Program-made: the position numbers and the translations under genes
Notes under the pieces: generated by a model
Told to the model about the DNA's origin: nothing
What the model saw: only the letters and a program-made list of their open reading frames with translations
Database searches by the model: none
DNA from: Rhodococcus sp. IEGM 1381
GTDB lineage: Bacteria; Actinomycetota; Actinomycetes; Mycobacteriales; Mycobacteriaceae
Assembly (NCBI RefSeq): GCF_030056795.1
Contig: NZ_JASHKQ010000014.1
Location: 1-64,000 of the forward strand
Reading direction: 5' to 3'
Length of the DNA: 64,000 bases
Shown here: piece by piece, positions 43,686 to 52,915 of the stretch
Numbering within the stretch: position 1 is the stretch's first letter
Layout of the letters: each line of letters starts with the position of its first letter

Positions 43686-45679
43686 TTGCCCGCCGGAGGC
43701 TCGTAGCCGCGACGCGACGCACCCGGTGCGTTGCCGAGCACCTCGCGCTTGGCCTTCTCGGACGAACGCAACTGCCAGGGCACGCTGGTGACCATCACTC
43801 CCGGTTGAAACAGCAGTCGGGACTTCAGTCGCAACGCGCTCTGGTTGTGCAGGACCTGCTCCCACCAGTGACCCACGACGTATTCGGGGATGAAGACGGT
43901 GACGACATCACGCGGTGAGTCGCGTCGAACACGCTTGACGTAGTCCAGAACCGGTTTGGTCACTTCGCGGTACGGCGACTCGACGACCTTGAGCGGCACC
44001 GTCACGTCACTGGCCTCCCATTCGCGTACCAGCGCGCGGGTGTCGGCCTCGTCGACGTTGACGGTCACGGCTTCGAGCGTGTCGGGCCTGGTGGCCCGCG
44101 CGTAGGCCAGTGCCCGCAGGGTGGGCATGTGCAACTTCGACACCAGCACGATCGAATGGGTACGGCTGGGCAGAACTCCGTCCCACACCTCGTCTTCGAG
44201 TTCGCGCGCCACGGTGTCGTAGTGCTTCCTGATCATGCGCATCACTACGAAGATCGCCACCATGGCCACGATCGCAATCCATGCTCCAGCGGCGAACTTG
44301 GTGATCAACACGATCACGAGCACCGTTGCCGTCATGGCAAGACCGACACTGTTGACCACACGCGAACGCTGCATCTTGCGGCGCTGCTCACTGTCGGTCT
44401 CGGATCGGAGCAGACGCGTCCAGTGCCGAATCATGCCGGTCTGGCTGAGCGTGAAGGAGACGAACACTCCGACGATGTAGAGCTGAATGAGCTTGGTGAC
44501 CTCGGCTCCGAAGGCGACGACGAAGACGATTGCCGCACCGGACAGAAACAGGATGCCGTTGCTGAAGGCGAGCCGATCGCCACGGGTGTGCAGCTGCCTC
44601 GGGAGGTACCGGTCCTGGGCCAGGACCGAACCGAGAACGGGAAAGCCGTTGAAGGCGGTGTTTGCCGCCAGTACCAGAATGAGGGCCGTCACGGTGGTGA
44701 TGAAGAAGAATCCGGCAGGGAATCCGCTGAATACCGTCTCCGCAAGCTGCGCGATGAGCGTCTTCTGCTGATAGCCCTCCGGCGCACCGATCAGCTGAAT
44801 ATCGGGATCCATGGCGTACTTGATACCGATCTTCTGTGCGAGCACGATGATGCCCATCAGCAATGTGATGCCGATCGCCCCGAGAAGCAACAGCGTCGTC
44901 GCTGCGTTACGCGACTTCGGCTTCTCGAATGCGGGTACTCCGTTGCTGATGGCCTCCACCCCGGTCAGCGCCGCACAACCCGACGAGAAGGCCCGTGCGA
45001 TGAGGAACGCGAACGCGATTCCGTACAGGTGCGAATCCTCTGCCTTCAGATCGAAGGCTGCCGATTCCGCATGGATGTCGTCGCCGAGCAGGTAGACCCG
45101 GACCAGGCCATACACCAACATAAGGAACATGCCGCCCATGAAGGCGTAGGTCGGGATCGCGAACGCAGCCCCGGACTCCCGGATGCCCCGCAGATTGATC
45201 GAGGTGACGAACACGATGGCCACCACAGCGAACAGCACTTTGTGCTCGGCGACGAAGGGCACCGCCGACCCGATGTTCGACGCGGCTGCCGAGATCGATA
45301 CCGCCACGGTCAGCACGTAGTCGACCAGCAACGCGCTGCCGACCGTCAATCCGGCCGCGGGACCGAGATTGGTGGTCGCGACCTCGTAGTCGCCGCCGCC
45401 GGACGGATAGGCGTGCACGTTCTGTCGATAACTGGCCACGACCACGGCCATCACCACGCACACGGCGAGACCGATCCACGGGGTGAACGCGACCGCCGAA
45501 ATACCCGCCACCGACAACACCAGAAAGATCTCCTCGGGGGCATAGGCCACCGACGACATGGCATCCGAGGCGAACACCGGCAACGCGATTCGCTTGGGAA
45601 GCAACGTATGACCGAGCTTGTCGCTACGGAACGGCTTACCGAGCACTAGCCGCTTGGCGGCAGTCGAGACCTTGGACAC
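43682..45679 (-). CDS. APC superfamily amino-acid/cation permease
   Basis: A 665-residue membrane protein. Around twelve helices start with ALPVFASDAMSSVAYAPEEIF and include YPSGGGDYEVATTNLGP, FSSGCAALTGVEAISNGVPAF and GIIVLAQKIGIKY; a cytosolic C-terminal domain of about 170 residues follows. The type is the KUP/YdaO-like branch of the APC superfamily, whose members carry potassium or amino acids. It stands next to two Trk regulators, suggesting potassium, but the substrate is not proven. Equivalent to Rv2690c. GTG start; longer frame rejected. Confidence 0.88.
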   Translation of the reverse strand: MSKVSTAAKRLVLGKPFRSDKLGHTLLPKRIALPVFASDAMSSVAYAPEEIFLVLSVAGISAVAFTPWIGLAVCVVMAVVVASYRQNVHAYPSGGGDYEVATTNLGPAAGLTVGSALLVDYVLTVAVSISAAASNIGSAVPFVAEHKVLFAVVAIVFVTSINLRGIRESGAAFAIPTYAFMGGMFLMLVYGLVRVYLLGDDIHAESAAFDLKAEDSHLYGIAFAFLIARAFSSGCAALTGVEAISNGVPAFEKPKSRNAATTLLLLGAIGITLLMGIIVLAQKIGIKYAMDPDIQLIGAPEGYQQKTLIAQLAETVFSGFPAGFFFITTVTALILVLAANTAFNGFPVLGSVLAQDRYLPRQLHTRGDRLAFSNGILFLSGAAIVFVVAFGAEVTKLIQLYIVGVFVSFTLSQTGMIRHWTRLLRSETDSEQRRKMQRSRVVNSVGLAMTATVLVIVLITKFAAGAWIAIVAMVAIFVVMRMIRKHYDTVARELEDEVWDGVLPSRTHSIVLVSKLHMPTLRALAYARATRPDTLEAVTVNVDEADTRALVREWEASDVTVPLKVVESPYREVTKPVLDYVKRVRRDSPRDVVTVFIPEYVVGHWWEQVLHNQSALRLKSRLLFQPGVMVTSVPWQLRSSEKAKREVLGNAPGASRRGYEPPAGK

Positions 45680-45855
45680 GGACAGAAGCGTAGGCCGTCC
45701 GCCTGCCGACGTCTCAACCACGCGCCCGAAACTGCGTCGGAGCCCACCCTCGGTCGATCCCGCGACCAATCCCCCGATACGTTGGTGCACGCCTGCCCGT
45801 CGTGGCAGTGTCGGTCGGCAGTGGTCGACAATCGAGATCGGGACGGAGCTGGGCG

Positions 45856-46521
45856 TTGTACGTAGTTGTGATGGGATGTGGCCGCGTCGGCGCATCGCTG
45901 GCCGGGGCGCTCGAACGCATCGGCCACGAAGTAGCGATCATCGATCGCGACGAAACAGCATTTCTGCGACTCGATCCCGACTTCGGCGGACACCGCGTCG
46001 TCGGCATGGGTTTCGACCGAGACGTGTTGGTGAGTGCGGGAATCGAGAAGGCCGAGGCTTTCGCCGCTGTCTCTTCCGGCGACAACTCCAACATCATCTC
46101 CGCCCGCGTCGCGCGCGAGACCTTCGGAGTCGACAAAGTGGTGGCGAGAATCTACGACGCCAAACGCGCCGCGGTCTACGAACGCCTCGGCATCCCGACC
46201 GTGGCCACGGTCCCTTGGGCGACCGACCGATTTCTACACAATCTGCTGCGTGACGATCCGACCACCAAATGGCGCGATCCGTCCGGCAGCGTGGCCGTCG
46301 TCCTCCTCGACTTCCACGACGCCTGGATCGGCAAGAAGCTCTCGGTCCTCGAAGAGTCGACGCGTTCGCGGGCGGCATTCGTCATCCGATTCGGCGTCGG
46401 GTTGCTACCGGACAAACGCACCGTGATCCAGGCCGGTGACGAAGTGTACGTCGCCGCCGTGTCTGGCACCGTCGCCGAAGCCATCGCACTCGCGGGCAAC
46501 CCACCGCCGTCGGACGACTGA
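45856..46521 (+). CDS. ceoB: TrkA-type potassium uptake regulator CeoB
   Basis: A 221-residue RCK protein. The TrkA-N Rossmann domain has VVVMGCGRVGASLAGALE, IDRDETAFLRL and SSGDNSNIISARVARETFGV; the TrkA-C domain ends with VIQAGDEVYVAAVSG. It binds nucleotide (NAD(H) or ATP) and gates a potassium transporter at the inner face of the membrane. I start at TTG 45856 to align with the Rv2691 N-terminus. It pairs with the next gene 49 nt downstream and is divergent from the APC transporter. Confidence 0.92.
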   Translation: MYVVVMGCGRVGASLAGALERIGHEVAIIDRDETAFLRLDPDFGGHRVVGMGFDRDVLVSAGIEKAEAFAAVSSGDNSNIISARVARETFGVDKVVARIYDAKRAAVYERLGIPTVATVPWATDRFLHNLLRDDPTTKWRDPSGSVAVVLLDFHDAWIGKKLSVLEESTRSRAAFVIRFGVGLLPDKRTVIQAGDEVYVAAVSGTVAEAIALAGNPPPSDD

Positions 46522-46570
46522 TGTCCGCACGCACGTTCTCCACCGCCCCCATCGACCCGAACGGGAAGCC

Positions 46571-47230
46571 ATGAAAGTCGCCATCGCCGGCGCCGGCGCA
46601 GTCGGCAGATCCATTGCACGCGAGTTGATCCGCAGCGAGCACAACGTGATGCTCCTCGAACGCAAGCTCGACCACGTCGATCAGGCGGCGATACCGGAAG
46701 CCGAATGGGTACTGGCCGACGCGTGCGAGCTGAGCTTGCTCGAAGCCGCTCATCTCGAAAACTACGACGTGGTGATCGCCGCCACGGGCGACGACAAGGC
46801 CAACCTGGTGCTCAGTCTGCTGGCCAAGACCGAATTCGGTGTCGATCGTGTGGTGGCCCGAGTCAACGATCCACGTAACGAGTGGCTGTTCGACTCCGCG
46901 TGGGGTGTCGACGTCGCGGTATCGACGCCGCGCATGCTCGCGTCACTGGTCGAAGAGGCAGTCTCGGTCGGAGACCTCGTGCATCTGATGACATTCCGCA
47001 AGGGACAGGCCAACCTCGTCGAGATCACGCTGCCCGAGAACACTCCGCTCGCAGGAAAGCCGGTCCGAAAGCTTCAATTGCCCAGGGACGCTGCCTTGGT
47101 GACGATTCTGCGCGGCGGCCGAGTGATCGTGCCACAGCACGACGACCCGCTCGAGGGCGGCGACGAACTACTGTTCGTCGCGGCGAAAGAAGTAGAGAAC
47201 GAACTACGTGCTGCGGTCGGTCTGATCTGA
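46571..47230 (+). CDS. ceoC: TrkA-type potassium uptake regulator CeoC
   Basis: A 219-residue second RCK protein: KVAIAGAGAVGRSIAREL and LERKLDHVD at the N-terminus, AATGDDKANLVLSLLAKTEFGVDRVVARVNDPRN in the middle, and the C-terminal ligand domain ending PLEGGDELLFVAAKEVE. With CeoB it would form the regulatory ring of a potassium uptake system; no channel subunit is adjacent apart from the divergent APC protein. The 3' end overlaps that of the convergent DUF3159 gene by 27 nt. Equivalent to Rv2692. Confidence 0.92.
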   Translation: MKVAIAGAGAVGRSIARELIRSEHNVMLLERKLDHVDQAAIPEAEWVLADACELSLLEAAHLENYDVVIAATGDDKANLVLSLLAKTEFGVDRVVARVNDPRNEWLFDSAWGVDVAVSTPRMLASLVEEAVSVGDLVHLMTFRKGQANLVEITLPENTPLAGKPVRKLQLPRDAALVTILRGGRVIVPQHDDPLEGGDELLFVAAKEVENELRAAVGLI

Positions 47231-47941
47231 CGGCTTTGTTCCGTCGGTCCGATCCGCACTCGACGCGACCTCCAGCGTGTGATCGGCCCGACGCACGGCC
47301 CACAGCGTGACCAGTAGCGCTACTCCGGTGAGCGGCCAACCCATACCGATTCGCGCAACGGCCAGCCAGCCGGTCTGATCCGAGTCGTAGAGCTGCGACT
47401 GGACGACGTACCTGGCGGCGAACACCGCCGCCCACGCGATCGTCGCCACGTCGTAGAAGCGCACAGCCGACCGGTTGTGACGCCACGCCGTTCCCTTGCC
47501 GTTGAGGTAACCCCAGATGACTCCGACCAGCGGCCAGCGCGCGAGTACCGACAACACGAATGCTCCGCCGTAGACCAGCGAGGTGTAGATGCCGAACAGG
47601 AAATAGCCCTTGGCATCCCCGGTGCGGTACGCGATGAACGCGCAGATGCCGACACCGAAGAATCCTGAAATCGCAGGCTGAATGGGACTGCGCTGAACCA
47701 GACGCCACACCAGGACCGCAGCGGCCACGCCGAGTGCAGACCACAGGGCCACGGCCAGGCCGAAGTAGCTGTTGGCCGGAACGAAGACGATGACCGGCAA
47801 CGTGGAATAGACGAGCCCGCTCAGACCGCCGAGCTGTTCGAGAACGGTAGGGGCCACCTTCTCGACACTGTCCGGCGTCGGCGCATCGGTCGCAAGTTCC
47901 GGCGTCGTGGGAGGCGGCACGGCATCGTCACTGTTGGTCAC
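47204..47941 (-). CDS. DUF3159 membrane protein
   Basis: A 245-residue protein with five to six hydrophobic helices, a soluble N-terminal 40 residues, and the family pattern GLVYSTLPVIVFVPANSYFGL, ISGFFGVGICAFIAYRTGDAKGYFLFGIY and WRHNRSAVRFYDVATIAWAAVFAARYVVQ. The function is unknown. I start at GTG 47941 (another GTG is one codon up); the longer frame would intrude on the OB-fold gene. Equivalent to Rv2693c, downstream of the OB-fold gene on the same strand. Confidence 0.85.
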   Translation of the reverse strand: MTNSDDAVPPPTTPELATDAPTPDSVEKVAPTVLEQLGGLSGLVYSTLPVIVFVPANSYFGLAVALWSALGVAAAVLVWRLVQRSPIQPAISGFFGVGICAFIAYRTGDAKGYFLFGIYTSLVYGGAFVLSVLARWPLVGVIWGYLNGKGTAWRHNRSAVRFYDVATIAWAAVFAARYVVQSQLYDSDQTGWLAVARIGMGWPLTGVALLVTLWAVRRADHTLEVASSADRTDGTKPSDQTDRST

Positions 47942-47969
47942 CACAACGAGAGTGCCATACCTGCGACGG

Positions 47970-48347
47970 TCAGCTGTCGTCGCGCAGTTCGTAGTAGGGG
48001 TTGTAGACGATCTTGCGTCCGTCGCGTTCGCCGACGCGTCCACGAACGAGGACGGTCTTGCCCGGCTCGATACCGGCGATCTTCCGGCGACCGATCCACA
48101 CGAGCGTCACCGTGTCGGTCCCGTCGAAGAACTCTGCTTCGATGTTTGCGTTGGCAGCCTTGGAGCACGCCTCCACACTGCGCAACCGACCCAACATCGT
48201 GACTTCCTCGCCGCGCGAGCAATCGCACGCGCGGCGGGCACCGGACGCTTCGGAAGATTCGGCCATCTCCTCAGCGTCGAGCTGATCGATGTCCTCGGTC
48301 AACTTTCGCGTCAACCGGCGAAAGTATCCTGCGGCAGCGGGTGCCAT
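47970..48347 (-). CDS. OB-fold nucleic-acid-binding protein
   Basis: A 125-residue protein. A helical N-terminus (YFRRLTRKLTEDIDQLDAEEM) and a short Cys pair (ACDCSRGEEVTMLGRL) lead into an OB fold: VEFFDGTDTVTLVWIGRRKIAGIEPGKTVLV-type strands ending in NPYYELRDD. The C-terminal part resembles the anticodon/OB domains that bind single strands. Specific role unknown. Equivalent to Rv2694c, upstream of DUF3159. Confidence 0.82.
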   Translation of the reverse strand: MAPAAAGYFRRLTRKLTEDIDQLDAEEMAESSEASGARRACDCSRGEEVTMLGRLRSVEACSKAANANIEAEFFDGTDTVTLVWIGRRKIAGIEPGKTVLVRGRVGERDGRKIVYNPYYELRDDS

Positions 48348-48356
48348 TGTGCGCTC

Positions 48357-48418
48357 CAGCGGTGTGAGTCGTTCCGCAGGCTCCGCGAGCCAGCGGTATA
48401 GGTCATTCCGCAGGCTCC
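48357..48418. repeat. Imperfect 28-bp direct repeat in a divergent promoter region
   Basis: Copies at 48357-48384 and 48391-48418 begin CAGCGGT and end TTCCGCAGGCTCC, matching at 24 of 28 positions with a 34-bp period. They lie between the divergent OB-fold and hydrolase genes, the place expected for operators. No protein is known to bind them. Confidence 0.65.
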
Positions 48419-48533
48419 ACTCCTGGAAGCAACTGCGGCGACGTGGGGGTTTGCCTCGTCAGGGCGGGTACTTCGCCACTGTAGACCCGAAATGTCACAC
48501 TGACCAACCACCGCCACACTCGGAACCGAAGCC

Positions 48534-49271
48534 GTGCACAATCGTGTCGTGCACTGCCGATTCGACACCCTCGCCGCGGTCGTTCTACCTGGCACGGGAT
48601 CGGACGCCCGGTTTGCCGAAGACGCATTCTCTGCAGCGTTCACCGGTGTGGGATTGACCACCATCGCAGTCGATCCCGATCCCACCGGCGTGGTCGCGAG
48701 CTATGTCGACGCGCTCAACGCCGCAACGCGCAGGCACGGCCGAATCGTCGTCGCAGGAATCTCCCTCGGTGCCGCGGTCGCAGCACGATGGGCCGCCGAC
48801 AACGCGTCGAGCACTGCAGCGCTGGCCCTGGTTCTACCGGCATGGACCGGCGACCCGACAGGCACTCCCGCGGCCCTCAGCGCCCAGTTCACCGCTCGAT
48901 CGCTGCGCGAGGTGGGGCTCGATGCCGTCACTACGGCCATGTCGTCGTCGAGCCCCGAATGGCTCGCTCGCACCCTGCGGCGATCCTGGGCCGCTCAATG
49001 GCCGGCCCTTCCCGACGCCTTGGAGGAGGCGGCGCGACACCGTAGCCTCGAACTCGACGAGCTCGCGCGGATCGAGCCGCCGACCGTCGTCGTCGGCGCG
49101 TCGGACGACGCGGTGCATCCCATCGACGTGGCGCGAAACTGGGCGCGGGCGCTACCGAACTGCGTGCTCAGAACGGTGACGCTGGACATGATCGGCAGCG
49201 ACGCGGGATGTCTCGGCCGGGCGGTTGTCGACGGTCTCGACCTGCGGTCGCCTCAACCGCCCAATTGCTGA
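48534..49271 (+). CDS. Alpha/beta-hydrolase fold protein
   Basis: A 245-residue protein with VVLPGTGSDARFAEDAF (oxyanion loop), the nucleophile elbow VAGISLGAAVAARWA (G-x-S-x-G present), a late Asp in VGASDDAVHPIDVA and a possible catalytic His in the same segment. The substrate is unknown. It starts at GTG 48534; another GTG five codons on is possible. The 3' end overlaps that of the convergent DUF3710 gene by 19 nt. Equivalent to Rv2695. Confidence 0.8.
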   Translation: MHNRVVHCRFDTLAAVVLPGTGSDARFAEDAFSAAFTGVGLTTIAVDPDPTGVVASYVDALNAATRRHGRIVVAGISLGAAVAARWAADNASSTAALALVLPAWTGDPTGTPAALSAQFTARSLREVGLDAVTTAMSSSSPEWLARTLRRSWAAQWPALPDALEEAARHRSLELDELARIEPPTVVVGASDDAVHPIDVARNWARALPNCVLRTVTLDMIGSDAGCLGRAVVDGLDLRSPQPPNC

Positions 49272-50098
49272 ATTGCCGATCCCGACGCCCCGCGTCGCGG
49301 CGCTCGATCGCGCTCGGCCGCAGTCGACTGCGGCACCGAACTCTGCTCCGGTGTCGAAGGTGCCGAATTTTGTTGCGGGACCGAATTCTGTTGCGGTGCA
49401 ACAGGTTCGGACTCGGGTTGTGGAGATTGCTGCGCTGCCGCCTGCTGTTGTGAGGCGGCAGCAAGTTGCTCGGCCAGCACCTGCGGCAGCACCACCGGCA
49501 GCGGTGTTCGGACGGGATGCGGATCGGTCCCCCGGTCGACCACGGTCTGCCGAAGAATCGTATGTGCGAGTTGGACGAGCGGCTGCCCCTCACCCACGGC
49601 ACCCGACGGCCCGGCGAGCACGCATCGGACCATCCACCGATAGCCGTCGACTCCGATGAAACGAAGATCGGCATTAGCGGTGACGCCGTGCAGCTCACGT
49701 CCCCACGGCCCCGTCTCGACCGTGGTCTCGGCCTTGTCGTTGCGAAGCGATGTCGCCAGGTCTGCCGCCACCTCGCGCCACTGACCGGGCGATTTGGGTG
49801 CCGCGTACGCAGCGATGGTGATGCGCCCGAACTGGGTGACGATGTGCACTGCCTGCGGGCTGCCCGCCTGCGACATCTCGACCTGGAGTTGGCCGCCTTC
49901 AGGAAGCGGAATCAACACCGAACCGAGGTCGAGACGCGTCTTCGCTACGGTCTCGCGATCGTCGTCGAGGTCCTCCAAATCGTGGGGTCCGTCGGCTCCG
50001 GTGTCCGCGGGCTCCCTGTCCTCGACTCCATCGACGAATGCCTCCGCACCGGGTGCGGAGGCACTGCCGGCGTCGTTCTTCTTACGCCGTCCGAACAT
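49253..50098 (-). CDS. DUF3710 family protein
   Basis: A 281-residue soluble protein. An acidic N-terminal 55 residues precede the conserved domain (DLGSVLIPLPEGGQLQVEMS, VTQFGRITIAAYAAPKSPGQWREVA, GPWGRELHGVTANADLRFIGVDGYRWMVRCVLAGP). A Gln/Pro/Ser-rich low-complexity tail (about 210-275) then ends in GASGSAIQQLGG. The function is unknown. It follows dut on the same strand and matches Rv2696c. Confidence 0.85.
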   Translation of the reverse strand: MFGRRKKNDAGSASAPGAEAFVDGVEDREPADTGADGPHDLEDLDDDRETVAKTRLDLGSVLIPLPEGGQLQVEMSQAGSPQAVHIVTQFGRITIAAYAAPKSPGQWREVAADLATSLRNDKAETTVETGPWGRELHGVTANADLRFIGVDGYRWMVRCVLAGPSGAVGEGQPLVQLAHTILRQTVVDRGTDPHPVRTPLPVVLPQVLAEQLAAASQQQAAAQQSPQPESEPVAPQQNSVPQQNSAPSTPEQSSVPQSTAAERDRAPRRGASGSAIQQLGG

Positions 50099-50162
50099 GT
50101 TCAGCCCTCTTCTTCTCGGTTGCTTCCACGGTGCCTGCCACCGACCGACTCCGTGGCGGAAC

Positions 50163-50693
50163 TCACTGCTTCAGACTCGCATGGCCGCCGGTCGACCCGT
50201 GACCACCGGCCCCTCGAACGGTGTCGTCCAACTCGTCGACCTCGACGAACGTCACCAGCTCGACCCGCTGTACGACCAGCTGAGCGATACGGTCGCCCCG
50301 GTCCAGCACGATTGGGGAATGCAGGTCGTGGTTGATCAGACAGACCTTGATCTCGCCGCGGTATCCGGCATCGATCGTGCCCGGGGTGTTGACGACCGAC
50401 AGCCCCGATTTCGCCGCCAGGCCCGAGCGCGGATGAATCAGCCCGACGGTTCCCAGCGGAAGAGCGACCGCGATACCGGTTCCCACCAGCACACGTTCGC
50501 CCGGCGCGATCGTGACCGGAGCCGTGATCCGCAGATCCACTCCTGCGTCACCCTCGTGCGCACGGGTGGGTATCGGTAGCTCGGGGTCGAGTCGACGGAC
50601 CCGCACCTCGGTCAGCGGAGATGCAGGCCACACGGGGTTCGGGGTTCGGTCGGCGGACGGATCCTTGCCGGCCTCGGGGACTTCGTCGCTCAC
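50163..50693 (-). CDS. dut: Deoxyuridine 5'-triphosphate nucleotidohydrolase
   Basis: Trimeric dUTPase that cleaves dUTP to dUMP and pyrophosphate, keeping uracil out of DNA. All five motifs are visible: [36 protein letters not shown] (motifs 2-3), [11 protein letters not shown] and the C-terminal arm [13 protein letters not shown]. From GTG 50693 the product is 176 residues with about 25 extra N-terminal residues relative to M. tuberculosis Dut; a shorter start cannot be excluded. Divergent from the DUF3093 gene. Confidence 0.96.
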   Translation of the reverse strand: MSDEVPEAGKDPSADRTPNPVWPASPLTEVRVRRLDPELPIPTRAHEGDAGVDLRITAPVTIAPGERVLVGTGIAVALPLGTVGLIHPRSGLAAKSGLSVVNTPGTIDAGYRGEIKVCLINHDLHSPIVLDRGDRIAQLVVQRVELVTFVEVDELDDTVRGAGGHGSTGGHASLKQ

Positions 50694-50751
50694 GTCGAAC
50701 GAGACTACGCTGGCCCGCTCGTGTCTCGGTGTGGCGACTACCCTGGTGCTC

Positions 50752-51300
50752 GTGACTGCAGATCGACAGACCGAACCCGCGAACCCGGACTCCGGCAATT
50801 CCACTCCCAGCACCGGGTCCACCGACTCGGTGCTCTACTCCGAGCGGCTCTGGGTGCCGATCTGGTGGTGGGCAGCGGGGGCCGCCGTAGCGGTGTTGCT
50901 GGCGGCGGAGATTCACATGGGCGCACCGGGTATCCGCGCATGGTTGCCGTACGTCGTGTTGCTGCCGCTCCTCGCCTGGGCACTGTTCACCTTCAGCAGG
51001 CTGCGCGTCGAGGTGGTGGCCGGAACCGGTTCGACCGACGTCGAATTGCGTGTAGGGAAAGCACACCTACCGCTCGCGGTTGCAGCCAGGGCGGCAGTCG
51101 TCCCTGGAACAGCAAAAAGTGCGGCACTGGGCAGACAGCTCGATCCGCTGGCTTTCGTACAGCACCGCACCTGGGTGAAGCAGATGGTGATCGTGGTTCT
51201 CGACGATCCGGACGATCCCACACCGTATTGGCTGATCAGCACCAAACGCCCCGACGCGTTACTGGCGGTGCTGTCTGCTCACGGCGTCGAGGCACGCTGA
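50752..51300 (+). CDS. DUF3093 membrane protein
   Basis: A 182-residue protein with two adjacent membrane helices (about 46-65 and 72-92) in the stretch [22 protein letters not shown] / [15 protein letters not shown], followed by a soluble domain ([35 protein letters not shown]). The family is actinobacterial and uncharacterised. GTG 50752 is used; the frame is open further up but overlaps dut. Equivalent to Rv2698. Confidence 0.85.
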   Translation: MTADRQTEPANPDSGNSTPSTGSTDSVLYSERLWVPIWWWAAGAAVAVLLAAEIHMGAPGIRAWLPYVVLLPLLAWALFTFSRLRVEVVAGTGSTDVELRVGKAHLPLAVAARAAVVPGTAKSAALGRQLDPLAFVQHRTWVKQMVIVVLDDPDDPTPYWLISTKRPDALLAVLSAHGVEAR

Positions 51301-51372
51301 TCCCCCACCCGACCGATGGTCGGAGAACCGACGCACAGACCCGAGCCGACGGTCAGGTCTGTGCGGAGAAGA

Positions 51373-51675
51373 TCATGCCGCGCAGTCGCGGCACATCAGT
51401 ACGCCGTTGGCGTCGCTGGCCAGTCGGCTCCGGTGATGAACCAGGAAGCAGCTCGAACAGGTGAACTCGTCCGCCTGCTTGGGAACCACTCGAACCGAGA
51501 GCTCCTCACCGGACAGGTCTGCACCCGGAAGCTCGAACGACTCCGCGGTGTCGGATTCGTCCACGTCGACCACTGCGGACTGGGCCTCGTTGCGCCGAGC
51601 TTTCAATTCTTCGAGCGAATCCTCCGACACGTCATCGGATTCTGTTCTTCTCGGTGCGTCGTAGTCGGTTGCCAT
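51373..51675 (-). CDS. DUF4193 zinc-ribbon protein
   Basis: A 100-residue soluble protein beginning ATDYDAPRRTESDD, acidic in its first half, with a C-terminal zinc ribbon: CSSCFLVHHRSRLA and CRDC. Conserved in mycolate actinobacteria (Rv2699c); the function is unknown. The start at ATG 51675 is preceded by GAGGGG on the minus strand. It is divergent from cei across an unusually long gap. Confidence 0.88.
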   Translation of the reverse strand: MATDYDAPRRTESDDVSEDSLEELKARRNEAQSAVVDVDESDTAESFELPGADLSGEELSVRVVPKQADEFTCSSCFLVHHRSRLASDANGVLMCRDCAA

Positions 51676-52219
51676 TGTTCTCGTACCCCTCATCTTCGTG
51701 GTGTGTGTGGTGGGAGTTGCCGTTGTGGTCGGCTTGTGGCCGTCGGCTGCGAAGAGGGCGCTTGCTCACTCCCACCGATTGTTCGTGCCTGATCGAATCG
51801 TTCGTCGTCGCGCGGTGCCCGAAACTACACCGGGTAGTTCCCAAAACTCGAAGGTTGAAACCCGTTCGAGACCTCGCTCACCTGATCGATGGTGCACCGG
51901 CGTCCGATTCTCGAAGCACCGCGGCCGCCAGACAATAGCCGAAGCCGGTGACAAAGTTGAAACCGAATCGCCGGTGGGTCCATTACCTGCATGCACGCCG
52001 CATCAACACCGGGGCGGCCGTCTTCATTCCGCGATCCACCGAAGGCTTCGCAGTGCGGGTTTTCGGCTCAGAAACGGGAGTTGCGCTCCGCATCCGAGAG
52101 GGGTCGGCCCGAGTGTGCCGCCGCCTGGCACCGCGGGCATCTACAGTAGGCACCGCGTCGGTGTGAACCGACCCTGTGACCGGTCTCGGCGGCAGCCGAA
52201 GGAAAGGCGAAGATCAACT
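51676..52219. other. Gene-free 544-bp region between DUF4193 and cei
   Basis: The frame of cei stays open through the whole stretch, and a 72-codon plus-strand frame (51948-52166) exists, but neither has the GC-rich third positions seen in real genes here and neither has a known domain. A TACAGT hexamer at 52142-52147 may be a -10 box for cei, without a clear -35. I see no RNA gene, repeat or terminator. Confidence 0.5.
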
Positions 52220-52900
52220 GTGGTTTCTCTGATCACCGAAGGCCGTTCGGCCGACGATCGAGGTCGTCCGTTCCGTCGCCGCCGGGCATTTCCCATCATC
52301 GCAGTGTTCACGGTGCTGGCTCTGCTCGGCGTGCTCGTCTGGGTCAAGGTGTTCACGACATCCGAGGCCACCTCCGCAACCGCCGAATGCAATACGCCGA
52401 CCACCACGGCGGCCACCGACGGCACGCAGCCCGCTCCGCTGGGTGACGAGGTCGACCCCGACACGCTGCTCGACGTCGCGCCCGCGGCTCTGTCCGCATC
52501 GAAGGTGCGTGTCTTCAACGCCAACGGTGAGCGCGGCCAGGCGGCTCTGGTAGCGGCCCAGCTCATCGATTACGGTTTCGCAAGCGCACCGGACGTCCAG
52601 GTCGGCAACGATCCGGTCTACGTCGATCAGAACATGCAGTGCCAGGGCCAGATTCGTTTCGGTGCGGCCGGGGTCGCTGCGGCCAGCGCGGTCTGGCTCG
52701 TCGCGCCCTGCGCGGAGCTCATCGAAGATTCCCGCACCGACGACTCGGTCGATCTCGCTCTAGGTACCTACTTCAGCGCGATCCAGCCGAACGACGACGC
52801 AGAAGAGGTGCTGCGAACGCTTGCTGGTACAGCACCGGATGCCGCACCGCAGCCACTCGATCCAGACCTACTCGCTGCAGCGCGCGTATCCCGCTGCTGA
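52220..52900 (+). CDS. cei: Cell envelope integrity protein Cei (LytR C-terminal domain)
   Basis: A 226-residue envelope protein. A basic N-terminus is followed by one membrane helix (about 23-45, FPIIAVFTVLALLGVLVWVKVF) and an outer LytR_C domain with SKVRVFNANGERGQAALVAAQLIDYGF and four cysteines that could form disulfides. The M. tuberculosis ortholog Rv2700 is needed for envelope integrity and virulence. GTG 52220 lies after AAGGAAAGG; position upstream of suhB and ppgK agrees. Outer domain faces the periplasm-like space. Confidence 0.85.
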   Translation: MVSLITEGRSADDRGRPFRRRRAFPIIAVFTVLALLGVLVWVKVFTTSEATSATAECNTPTTTAATDGTQPAPLGDEVDPDTLLDVAPAALSASKVRVFNANGERGQAALVAAQLIDYGFASAPDVQVGNDPVYVDQNMQCQGQIRFGAAGVAAASAVWLVAPCAELIEDSRTDDSVDLALGTYFSAIQPNDDAEEVLRTLAGTAPDAAPQPLDPDLLAAARVSRC

Positions 52901-52915
52901 CGGCGAGTCGACCCG

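Noticed and set aside
51948-52166. A 72-codon plus-strand ORF in the gap before cei
   Set aside because: Third-position GC is too low for a gene in this genome and it has no similarity I recognise.
51698-52219. An N-terminal extension of cei by 174 codons
   Set aside because: The extension has no coding bias, no domain and would bury the signal-anchor in the middle; the GTG at 52220 gives the usual protein.
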